Program-made: the position numbers and the translations under genes | The notes under the pieces: model-generated | The model's input: the letters and a program-made list of their open reading frames with translations, nothing else | Databases searched by the model: none | Told to the model about the DNA's origin: nothing | DNA from: Gemmatimonadales bacterium | GTDB taxonomy: Bacteria; Gemmatimonadota; Gemmatimonadetes; Gemmatimonadales; GWC2-71-9 | NCBI GenBank assembly: GCA_030601605.1 | Contig: JAUVTI010000017.1 | Coordinates: 1-20,431, forward strand | Direction: 5' to 3' | Length of the DNA stretch: 20,431 nt | Shown: piece by piece, positions 14,922 to 20,431 of the stretch | Layout: every line of letters begins with the position of its first letter | Numbering within the stretch: position 1 is the stretch's first letter

Positions 14922-15872
14922 CTAGCCTGAGTCGGGGCCGCCGTTCCCGCGGCGGTCCGACCACGGGCGCTGCGCGCCCGAGGTGTCCCAGAATCCCAGG
15001 CCGTAGCGTGGCACGCCGAAGTGTTCGCCTGCCATCGCCGTGAGCGACGCCTGGTCGCCCGGTATCTTGTTGCGCACCACGTCCAGCCGCATGCGCTTTG
15101 CCAGCCCCAGCGAGGCCTCGCCGGAGGGATCCAGCTTGCGTGCCATCCCGTCGGACTCGCTCAGCATCTCCATCACGAGTTGGAAGCTCAGCGCCATGTG
15201 CTCCTCGACCATGTCGCCGCCCAGATCCCAGCGGCTCTTCTCGGCGATGATCTGGAATGCGCGCTGCCAACTCTGCGTCTCGGTGATGCCCACCATGCCG
15301 CGGAACAGCCGCCGGCTCGTTCGCACGGAGAAGATCGTGGGCGCCAGGATCCGGTCGAGGTGTGCGTCCGCGGCGGAGTGGTCGAACCTGATCACGTCCA
15401 TCGCGGTGCGCGCGTAGTGCTCACCCAAGCGTGTCTCGAACCCGCCCCCCCAACAAGAGTGGCCGAGCGCGATCGTGGACGACGCAATGACCAGCTGCCT
15501 GGGCACGAAGTAGTTATGGGCCACCGAGTCGGCTGCCAGGTGCGACAGGTAGCCGAGGGCGAATACCCGCAACGGGTCCGTGTCCGCCCGCTCGAAGATC
15601 TCCTGGCCCACGTGCCACGAGTGGCAGTGCCGGCCCACGGGCGCGTATTTCTTCGCGATCGAAGTGTCGGCCGCGATGTTGCCGTAGAGAAAGTCATAGG
15701 GGAAAGCCCGCAGCAGATCCGCCACCGCCGTGGGGAGCTGTGCCAGGTTGGCCAGCACCGACTCGCCCAGGAAGATGTGCGTGCCGGGCGTCCACGCCTG
15801 TGCGGCGGACGGCCACAGCACGAGCCCCACTAAGGCGATCGCGAGAGCGACCGCCACGCGACGCAGCAGCAC
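14922..15872 (-). CDS. Exported zinc-dependent phospholipase C family protein
   Basis: Zinc-dependent phospholipase C/S1-P1-like fold; it probably cleaves phospholipid head groups or a related phosphodiester outside the cytoplasm. The 316-residue precursor has a signal peptide (hydrophobic 7-22, AQA at 24-26), with cleavage placing Trp27 at the mature N-terminus (WTPGTH). Other likely zinc ligands are His32, Asp69 (GNIAADT), the His cluster 82-87 (HCHSWH), and His111, Asp115 and His119 in SHLAADSVAH. N-terminal Trp is a zinc ligand in Bacillus cereus phospholipase C. The start is GTG 15872, three bases after the stop of the upstream gene; a later in-frame GTG (15857) would shorten the signal peptide. 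Family is confident; substrate is inferred. Confidence 0.88.
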   Translation of the reverse strand: MLLRRVAVALAIALVGLVLWPSAAQAWTPGTHIFLGESVLANLAQLPTAVADLLRAFPYDFLYGNIAADTSIAKKYAPVGRHCHSWHVGQEIFERADTDPLRVFALGYLSHLAADSVAHNYFVPRQLVIASSTIALGHSCWGGGFETRLGEHYARTAMDVIRFDHSAADAHLDRILAPTIFSVRTSRRLFRGMVGITETQSWQRAFQIIAEKSRWDLGGDMVEEHMALSFQLVMEMLSESDGMARKLDPSGEASLGLAKRMRLDVVRNKIPGDQASLTAMAGEHFGVPRYGLGFWDTSGAQRPWSDRRGNGGPDSG

Positions 15873-15875
15873 CCT

Positions 15876-16322
15876 CTAGCGGCCCCGACCGAGGAAGGCC
15901 CGCTTCATCGCCCGCAGCACCGTCGTGCCGCGCCGCGTCGTCCGCATCGCCGCCGCTACGTCCAGGGCGGTCTCCTCCACCTCGTACTGCAGCACGTCGA
16001 TCAGCGCATCCAGGTCCAGCAACCGCTCTTCGACCCGAACGACCAGACTGTTCACGCCCTCGCGAACATCGCGCACGGTGTCGGTGAAGCCCTCGGCCTC
16101 GGACTTGATGGCGTCAACCACGCCGGTGGCATCGGCCACCACGTTGCGCACCGCCTCGAGCACAGGCTTCGCATCGCGCTCCATCGTGTCGGCCACGCGC
16201 TCGATCACGCGGGTGAGCCCCCGGATCTCGCGTAGCAACACCAGCATGCCCCCACCCACTGCAAGCACGACCACCGCGATGATCGCTGTGGAGACTGCGG
16301 TGACTACTTCCGGCCAGCCCAT
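15876..16322 (-). CDS. Single-TM coiled-coil protein (DUF948-like)
   Basis: A 148-residue protein with a short N-terminus, one transmembrane helix at ~8-30 (VVTAVSTAIIAVVVLAV, then GGGMLVLL) and a long helical, heptad-like cytoplasmic region of alternating hydrophobic and charged residues (LTRVIERVADTME, VVDAIKSEAEGFTDTV, LVVRVEERLLDLDALI). The layout resembles DUF948 proteins of unknown function. A basic tail (MKRAFLGRGR) ends the protein. The start is set by AGGAGGAGGA (16327-16336), four bases before ATG 16322; a longer open frame to 16355 would include this Shine-Dalgarno and is rejected. The phospholipase gene follows three bases later, so they form one transcription unit. Confidence 0.82.
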   Translation of the reverse strand: MGWPEVVTAVSTAIIAVVVLAVGGGMLVLLREIRGLTRVIERVADTMERDAKPVLEAVRNVVADATGVVDAIKSEAEGFTDTVRDVREGVNSLVVRVEERLLDLDALIDVLQYEVEETALDVAAAMRTTRRGTTVLRAMKRAFLGRGR

Positions 16323-16326
16323 GTTT

Positions 16327-16336
16327 TCCTCCTCCT
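16327..16336 (-). promoter_or_regulatory. Strong Shine-Dalgarno for the DUF948-like gene
   Basis: AGGAGGAGGA lies four bases before the ATG at 16322. It is the strongest ribosome-binding site in the minus-strand group and fixes the start. A TAGATT at 16367-16362 could be a -10 box, but there is no matching -35. Confidence 0.75.
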
Positions 16337-16430
16337 GCGACGTGTGTGCTTCCACCCGAGCAATCTACAGCGGCCCTGTGCAATACGCTGCCCGACGCGT
16401 GCTCCAGCCGTGACCTACGCCACCGACCGG

Positions 16431-16784
16431 CTAGCTCTCGCCCGGACTCCACTGCTGAGCGAGTCCCGTCACCTGATTCACGGGAACCGTGAAAACTATC
16501 CCCGTGCCCGGGTGGTGCAGGTCGCCGAGCGTGCCCTCGATCAGGTTGACCGCCGCAGCGACCGTCTCGTCGTTCCTGATCACCGAGAATATCGTGATGT
16601 TCGACGGACGCGAGCGTGAGCCCAGCGATTGCAGCCCCGCCATCACCGGCAGCCTCTCGCTCACCAGGCGTCCCATGCCCTCGCTCCGGATGATCGTCGC
16701 GCCGGTGACGCCGAGCTCCAGGAAGCCAGCCATGATGGTGTCGAGCTTCTCTTCATCATTGCTGACGCACATGAGCAGTTCCAT
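16431..16784 (-). CDS. P-II-like small regulatory protein
   Basis: A 117-residue protein with the ferredoxin-like pattern of P-II family proteins: strand MELLMCVSNDEE, helix KLDTIMAGFLELG, strand ATIIRSEGMG, then a short loop, strand NITIFSVIRN, helix TVAAAVNLIEG and closing GTGIVFTVPVNQVTGL. The last segment resembles the GxGKIFVxPVE end of GlnB/GlnK. The loop between ~40 and 60 is shorter than a classic T-loop, and no uridylylated Tyr is obvious, so it is probably a P-II-like paralogue and not GlnB itself. Partner and ligand are unknown. ATG 16784 is preferred: the candidate promoter at 16831-16861 lies over the alternative start at 16832. It is divergent from murA. Confidence 0.75.
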   Translation of the reverse strand: MELLMCVSNDEEKLDTIMAGFLELGVTGATIIRSEGMGRLVSERLPVMAGLQSLGSRSRPSNITIFSVIRNDETVAAAVNLIEGTLGDLHHPGTGIVFTVPVNQVTGLAQQWSPGES

Positions 16785-16830
16785 GTATCCGCAATCGCTG
16801 GAGTTGGCGCACTTCGGGAGCGCACCGCCC

Positions 16831-16861
16831 AAGATAACCGCCCGGCCGCGGCGGGTGTCAA
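16831..16861 (-). promoter_or_regulatory. Promoter for the P-II-like gene
   Basis: Minus strand: a perfect TTGACA (16861-16856), a 19-base spacer and TATCTT (16836-16831). The spacer is longer than the ideal 17. Initiation near 16824 gives a leader of about 40 bases and excludes the longer start at 16832. Confidence 0.5.
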
Positions 16862-16894
16862 GCAGCCCGCTTGCGCGCGAGACAGGGGAACCCT

Positions 16895-18202
16895 ATGGTA
16901 CGCCGCACGATGTCAGAATGCTTTCGCGTCATCGGCGGCACGGCCCTCAAGGGCACGGTGCGACCCGCGGGAAACAAGAACGCGGCGCTCCCGATCATCG
17001 CCGCAACCCTCCTGGCCGACGGGCCAAGCGAGCTCGTGAACGTGCCGCGCATCCGCGATGTGGATGCGCTCCTCAACCTCATCGCCGACCTCGGCGCCGA
17101 CGTGAGCTGGACCGGCGACCACACGCTCACGATCGACCCGGGCGCGGTCGAGCCCAAGCGGCTCGATCCTGACCTCTGCTCCTCGATTCGGGCCTCGATC
17201 CTGCTGGCGGGCCCGCTGCTCGCGCGCTTCGGGCGCGTCACGCTCCCCCCGCCGGGCGGGGACGTGATCGGGCGCCGCCGCCTCGACACCCATTTCGTGG
17301 CTTTCGAACAGCTCGGCGCGACGGTGGAGCTCGGCGCCGACTACCAACTGGAGGCCAAGGAGCTCACGGGCGCCGACATCTTCCTCGACGAGCCCAGCGT
17401 GACCGCCACGGAGAACGCGTTGATGGCGGCGTCGCTAGCGGGTGGCCGCACCGTGCTGCGCAACGCGGCGAGCGAGCCTCACGTGCAGGACCTGGCTCGG
17501 GCGCTCGCCGCCATGGGGGCGGCGATCGAGGGAATCGGCACCAACGAGCTCACCGTGGAGGGCGGCGGTGAGCTCAAGGGCGCCACGCTCGAAATCGGCC
17601 CCGACCACGTTGAGATCGGCAGCTTCATCGGGCTCGCGGCGGTGACGGACGGAGAGATCACGATAGAGGGCACCCGGCCGGACGACCTGCGCGCCATTCT
17701 GCTCAATTTCGAGCGGCTCGGAGTGCGGCCGCGCCTGGACGGCGATACCCTCATAGTCGATTCCCACCAGGAACGGCGCATCAAGCCGGATCTGGGCGGG
17801 CACATTCCCAAGATCGAAGACGGCCCCTGGCCCGCCTTCCCGGCCGACCTGATGTCGATCGCCGTGGTAGCCGCCACCCAGTGCGAGGGGATGGTCCTGC
17901 TCTTCGAGAAGATGTTCGAGTCTCGCCTCTTCTTCGTGGACAAGCTGGTGGGCCTCGGCGCGCGTCTCCTGCTGTGTGACCCGCACCGCGTAGTCATTTC
18001 CGGGCCCACCCGACTCACCGGGGGAGTGGTGGAGAGCCCCGACATCCGGGCAGGGATGGCGATGCTGCTGGCGGCCCTGGCGGCCGAGGGGGAGAGCATC
18101 ATACACAACATCGGCCAGATAGACCGGGGTTACGAACGGATCGACGAGCGGCTGCGCGACCTCGGCGCCGACATCTCACGGGTGGAGCGGGCCCGCAGGT
18201 GA
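16895..18202 (+). CDS. murA: UDP-N-acetylglucosamine 1-carboxyvinyltransferase with Asp in place of active-site Cys
   Basis: Transfers enolpyruvate from phosphoenolpyruvate to UDP-GlcNAc, the first committed step of peptidoglycan synthesis (cytosol). The 435-residue protein has the two-domain EPSP-synthase-like fold and normal length. Visible active-site residues are Lys28-Asn29 (AGNKNAA), Arg99 (SSIRAS), Arg128 (GRRRLDTH), the Asp in the PAFPADLMS segment and the Arg in DIRAGMA. The loop that carries Cys115 in E. coli reads PPPGGDVIG, with Asp123 (codon 17261-17263). This substitution is known from fosfomycin-insensitive MurA of Mycobacterium, Chlamydia and Borrelia. ATG 16895 is chosen for AGGGGA five bases upstream; TTG 16871 and ATG 16910 are alternatives. 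Its TGA overlaps the pgeF GTG. Confidence 0.96.
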   Translation: MVRRTMSECFRVIGGTALKGTVRPAGNKNAALPIIAATLLADGPSELVNVPRIRDVDALLNLIADLGADVSWTGDHTLTIDPGAVEPKRLDPDLCSSIRASILLAGPLLARFGRVTLPPPGGDVIGRRRLDTHFVAFEQLGATVELGADYQLEAKELTGADIFLDEPSVTATENALMAASLAGGRTVLRNAASEPHVQDLARALAAMGAAIEGIGTNELTVEGGGELKGATLEIGPDHVEIGSFIGLAAVTDGEITIEGTRPDDLRAILLNFERLGVRPRLDGDTLIVDSHQERRIKPDLGGHIPKIEDGPWPAFPADLMSIAVVAATQCEGMVLLFEKMFESRLFFVDKLVGLGARLLLCDPHRVVISGPTRLTGGVVESPDIRAGMAMLLAALAAEGESIIHNIGQIDRGYERIDERLRDLGADISRVERARR

Positions 18203-18963
18203 CGGGGCCCGCCGCCCACCTCCAGGAGCAACACACGACTTCCGGGGGCTTCGAGCGCTACGAGCTCGAGGCCTGGCGCGACGCGTACGGCGTCGCCGCG
18301 GGCGTCACCGCTCGCTCTCCGGACGCCGACATGAGCGTGGCCGGCGAGCCGCCTCCGGAGTCGGTGCGGGCGCGCTGGCTCCAGCTGTCGCGGGCGGCGG
18401 GGGAGGGGTTCCGCGCCGTGGTCGTGGGCCGTCAGGTGCACGGCGCACGGCTCCAGGTGACGCTGGACGCAGCAGCGGGACTGACCGTGCTTGAAGGAGT
18501 CGACGGCCATCTGACCGACAGGCCTGGGCTGCTGCTCGCCGTGACCGTGGCCGACTGCGTGCCCGTGTACCTGCTCGAGCCCGAGCGGGGGGTGCTGGGA
18601 CTGCTGCACGCCGGGTGGCGCGGCATCGCGGCCGGCGTTTTCGAAACCGGAGTTGGAGCGCTCTGTGAACTGGCAGAGTGCTCGCCCAGTAGTGTCGTAA
18701 TGCATTGTGGCGTAAGCGTTTGCGGCAGCTGCTATGAAGTTGGTCCGGAGGTCGTTGAGGCGGTGGCCGGGGAGCGGCCGGGCGCCCCCGTCAAGCTGGA
18801 TTTGCGCGACGTGCTTCGGGTACGCGCCGAGGCTCTCGGGATCGGGCACGTGACGATTAGCTCATGGTGCTCGGCCCACGACCACGACCGCTTCCACTCA
18901 CACAGGGCCTCGGCGGGCGCGCCGGGCCGGGTAGCGGCCTACCTGGGACGACCCACGGCTTGA
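18199..18963 (+). CDS. pgeF: Peptidoglycan editing factor PgeF (YfiH/LACC1 family)
   Basis: YfiH-family enzymes have been described as polyphenol oxidase-like and purine-nucleoside-cleaving, and in E. coli PgeF removes wrongly made UDP-MurNAc-L-Ser. The 254-residue protein shows the zinc-site residues His81 (RQVHG), Cys120 (TVADCVPVYLL) and His137 (LLHAGWRG). It also has the GVSVCGSCYEVG segment (171-182) and a C-terminal FHSHRAS followed by GR, the family's usual SYRR-TGR end. Length is typical. It starts with GTG 18199 in a GTGA overlap with murA, implying translational coupling to peptidoglycan precursor synthesis. A candidate rimP promoter begins at its stop, followed by an intrinsic terminator. 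Confidence 0.92.
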   Translation: MTGPAAHLQEQHTTSGGFERYELEAWRDAYGVAAGVTARSPDADMSVAGEPPPESVRARWLQLSRAAGEGFRAVVVGRQVHGARLQVTLDAAAGLTVLEGVDGHLTDRPGLLLAVTVADCVPVYLLEPERGVLGLLHAGWRGIAAGVFETGVGALCELAECSPSSVVMHCGVSVCGSCYEVGPEVVEAVAGERPGAPVKLDLRDVLRVRAEALGIGHVTISSWCSAHDHDRFHSHRASAGAPGRVAAYLGRPTA

Positions 18964-18988
18964 GCCACTAGCCGGAACCGAGTAGATT
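18960..18988 (+). promoter_or_regulatory. Promoter for rimP-nusA
   Basis: TTGAGC (18960-18965), a 17-base spacer and TAGATT (18983-18988). The -35 starts at the last coding base of pgeF. Predicted initiation near 18995 lies just before the terminator hairpin at 19003, giving a short structured leader. Confidence 0.5.
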
Positions 18989-19002
18989 GCTGCGGACGAT
19001 GA

Positions 19003-19031
19003 GCGGGCGTGGTGGGCCCGCGCTTTTTTTT
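19003..19031 (+). terminator. Intrinsic terminator/attenuator in the rimP leader
   Basis: Stem arms GCGGGC (19003-19008) and GCCCGC (19016-19021) with a 7-base loop, then GC and a run of eight T's (19024-19031). It can end pgeF transcripts. It also lies downstream of the candidate rimP promoter and 12 bases before the rimP ATG, so it may attenuate rimP-nusA. Conditional terminators in rimP leaders are known in other bacteria. Confidence 0.85.
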
Positions 19032-19043
19032 GGACGCTAATGC

Positions 19044-19550
19044 ATGGATGACACGGCTGCGCTGACGGCCGAGATCCGGACGCGGGTGGCGGCGCTCGGA
19101 TTCGAGCTCGTGGACCTGCGCCGGCGCGGAACTGCCCGACGGGTGGTGCTGCAGGTGCGGGTGGACCGAGCCGACGCGGAGCCCGGACACGGGATCACCG
19201 TCGACGAATGCGCCACCGTCAGCCGTGCGCTGGAGGCCTGGATCGATGAAGGGGGCCTCCTGGGTCCGAAGTACGTGCTCGAGGTTTCGTCACCGGGAAT
19301 CGAGCGGCCCATACGGTGGAGAGAGCACTGGGAGCGTTTCACCGGCCGGGACGTGCACGTGCGCGTCACCGGCCGTCCACGACTCAGGGCGACCATCCTG
19401 GGCCTGGTCGAGGGATCCGACGCGGTGATCCTGCGGCCCGACGACGGGTCGGAGGACATAACCGTGGAAATCGGCGAGGTGCGCGAGGCTAGGCTCGCCG
19501 TGGACTGGTCCCGGATCGAAGGATCGAGCGAACGCCGAACAGGGAACTGA
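19044..19550 (+). CDS. rimP: Ribosome maturation factor RimP
   Basis: Assists assembly of the 30S ribosomal subunit in the cytosol. The 168-residue protein has the two-domain RimP layout. The N-terminal domain at ~5-90 has LGFELVDLRRRG, VVLQVRVDR, GITVDECATVSRALEAWID, and the conserved YVLEVSSPGIERPI stretch. An SH3-like C-terminal domain follows (WERFTGRDVHVRVTG, then LRATILGLVEG and ITVEIGEVREARL). Length is typical. Of three closely spaced ATGs, 19044 keeps the frame and has GGA at 19032-19034 upstream; translation initiation looks weak. nusA follows after 19 bases with a strong ribosome-binding site, the standard rimP-nusA-infB order. Confidence 0.95.
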   Translation: MDDTAALTAEIRTRVAALGFELVDLRRRGTARRVVLQVRVDRADAEPGHGITVDECATVSRALEAWIDEGGLLGPKYVLEVSSPGIERPIRWREHWERFTGRDVHVRVTGRPRLRATILGLVEGSDAVILRPDDGSEDITVEIGEVREARLAVDWSRIEGSSERRTGN

Positions 19551-19557
19551 GAGCGAT

Positions 19558-19564
19558 TAAGGAG
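19558..19564 (+). promoter_or_regulatory. Strong Shine-Dalgarno for nusA
   Basis: TAAGGAG, five bases before the ATG at 19570, fixes the nusA start. Confidence 0.85.
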
Positions 19565-19569
19565 TTTCG

Positions 19570-20431
19570 ATGACAACGCCCGCCGAGATCATCGCTGCGC
19601 TGCGGGAGCTGGCGAGCCAGAAGCAGCTCGACCGCGATGAGCTGGTCGACCTGCTGCGCGACGGTATCCACGCTGCCCTGGTGAAGCGCCACGGACCCAA
19701 CGTGCGTTCTGAGATCGAGGTCGACGACATGGAGGGGACGATCCACGTGACCGTCCTGAAGGACGTGGTCGAAGAAGTCGAGGATCCGAGCTCCCAGGTC
19801 ACGGTAGAGGAAGCTCGGTGGGAGGACGCCAATTTCCAGGTCGGCGATGTGCTCGAGGAGGAAGTGCCGTTCGAGGCCTTCGGGCGCCTGGCGGTGCAGG
19901 CGGCAAAGCAGCGCATCATCCAGCGCGTACGAGAGGGAGAGCGCAGCCGCATCCGGGAGGAGTTCGGACACAAAGTGGGTGAGTTGGTCTCGGGCGAGGT
20001 GCAGCAAATCGAGCGCGGCCGCCTCGTGATCATGCTGAATCAGTTCCGGGAGGCGGAAGCGATCATTCCGTACCGGGAGCAGAATCCGCGGGAGCGCTTC
20101 CACCAGGGCGACCCGATCCGAGCGGTGCTGAAGCGCCTCGAGGAGACGCCAAAGGGACCGCGCCTGATCCTGTCGCGCGCCGACCCGCTGTTCGTGCAGG
20201 CCCTCTTCATGTTGGAGGTCCCGGAGATACTGCAGGGCATCGTCGAGATCCGCGTGGCCGCGCGGGAAGTGGCCAGCCGCACCAAGATCGCCGTGATCAG
20301 CCGGGACGATTCCATCGATCCGGTGGGCGCGTGCGTGGGCATGAAGGGGAGCAGGGTGCAGGCCGTCGTCAACGAGCTCAGCGGGGAGCGGATCGACATC
20401 GTGCCCTGGTCGCCTGACCCCGAGCGCTTTG
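19570..20431 (+). CDS. nusA: Transcription termination/antitermination factor NusA, 3'-truncated by window edge
   Basis: Binds RNA polymerase and nascent RNA to control pausing, termination and antitermination. About 287 residues are visible and the frame is still open at the right edge. The N-terminal polymerase-binding domain (~1-125) has IIAALRELASQKQLDRDEL, a VLEEEVPFEAFGRLAVQAAKQ segment and IIQRVREGER. An S1 domain (~130-205) includes VGELVSGEVQQIERGRLVIML and AIIPYREQNPRE. PRLILSRADPLFV follows, then the KH1 domain with EVPEILQGIVEIR, SRTKIAVIS and DPVGACVGMKGSRVQAVV (RNA-binding loop at 253-263), ending at IDIVPWSPDPERF. KH2 and the tail lie outside the window. The start is unambiguous thanks to TAAGGAG. 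It should be followed by infB. Confidence 0.97.
   Translation, partial: MTTPAEIIAALRELASQKQLDRDELVDLLRDGIHAALVKRHGPNVRSEIEVDDMEGTIHVTVLKDVVEEVEDPSSQVTVEEARWEDANFQVGDVLEEEVPFEAFGRLAVQAAKQRIIQRVREGERSRIREEFGHKVGELVSGEVQQIERGRLVIMLNQFREAEAIIPYREQNPRERFHQGDPIRAVLKRLEETPKGPRLILSRADPLFVQALFMLEVPEILQGIVEIRVAAREVASRTKIAVISRDDSIDPVGACVGMKGSRVQAVVNELSGERIDIVPWSPDPERF

Noticed and set aside
16785..16894. Promoter for murA
   Set aside because: Scanned for TTGnnn-N16-19-TAnnnT on the plus strand; nothing convincing was found. The promoter must exist here or upstream, but I cannot place it.
1..20431. tRNA genes, CRISPR arrays, insertion sequences, prophage or toxin-antitoxin genes
   Set aside because: None seen. 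Intergenic gaps are all about 110 bases or less, and no direct-repeat arrays or transposase motifs appear.

Overview
The window is a dense, GC-rich (roughly two-thirds G+C by eye) bacterial chromosome segment, mostly housekeeping genes. No intergenic gap exceeds about 110 bases, and no tRNA, rRNA, insertion sequence, phage gene or CRISPR array was seen. The mix of genes suggests Gemmatimonadota or a close relative: an alternative GlmU-type nucleotidyltransferase, a YPxGHxS-module HEAT/HD-GYP pair, an exported DUF1028 protein with a TPR-like tail, 'HQLGTPL' histidine kinase chemistry and short lipoproteins with a weak lipobox. That assignment is inference from protein style; no marker gene was aligned.

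Layout, left to right. (1) The 3' five-sixths of groL, ending at a strong bidirectional terminator. (2) Divergent genes for an exported DUF1028 protein (minus) and a small secreted protein (plus). (3) A tightly coupled HEAT-repeat protein and HD-GYP phosphodiesterase whose N-termini share a homologous module. (4) A minus-strand operon: roadblock/LC7 protein, mannose-1-phosphate guanylyltransferase, GlmU-like nucleotidyl/acyltransferase and a YycJ-type metallo-beta-lactamase-fold protein, the last three joined by ATGA overlaps. (5) Divergent from it, a plus-strand operon: lipoprotein, serS, orphan histidine kinase and PcrA/UvrD helicase, joined by a 4-base gap, a GTGA overlap and an 8-base overlap. 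(6) A minus-strand group: P-II-like protein, single-TM coiled-coil (DUF948-like) protein and exported zinc-dependent phospholipase C. (7) murA and pgeF, joined by a GTGA overlap. (8) A promoter and leader terminator in front of rimP and nusA, with nusA running off the right edge.

Themes. Cell-envelope functions recur: GDP-mannose and amino-sugar nucleotide synthesis, MurA, PgeF, a YycJ-like hydrolase, phospholipase C and a lipoprotein. Signalling proteins (HD-GYP, orphan kinase, roadblock, P-II-like) are scattered among them. The most notable observations are: the paired YPxGHxS modules with a variant HD-GYP signature; an Asp in place of the catalytic Cys of MurA; translational coupling of murA to the peptidoglycan-editing factor pgeF; a promoter plus intrinsic terminator directly before rimP-nusA; mirror-image divergent -35 boxes in front of the roadblock and lipoprotein genes; and a TAGNTT box 6-7 bases before three start codons that lack a Shine-Dalgarno sequence, suggesting leaderless mRNAs.
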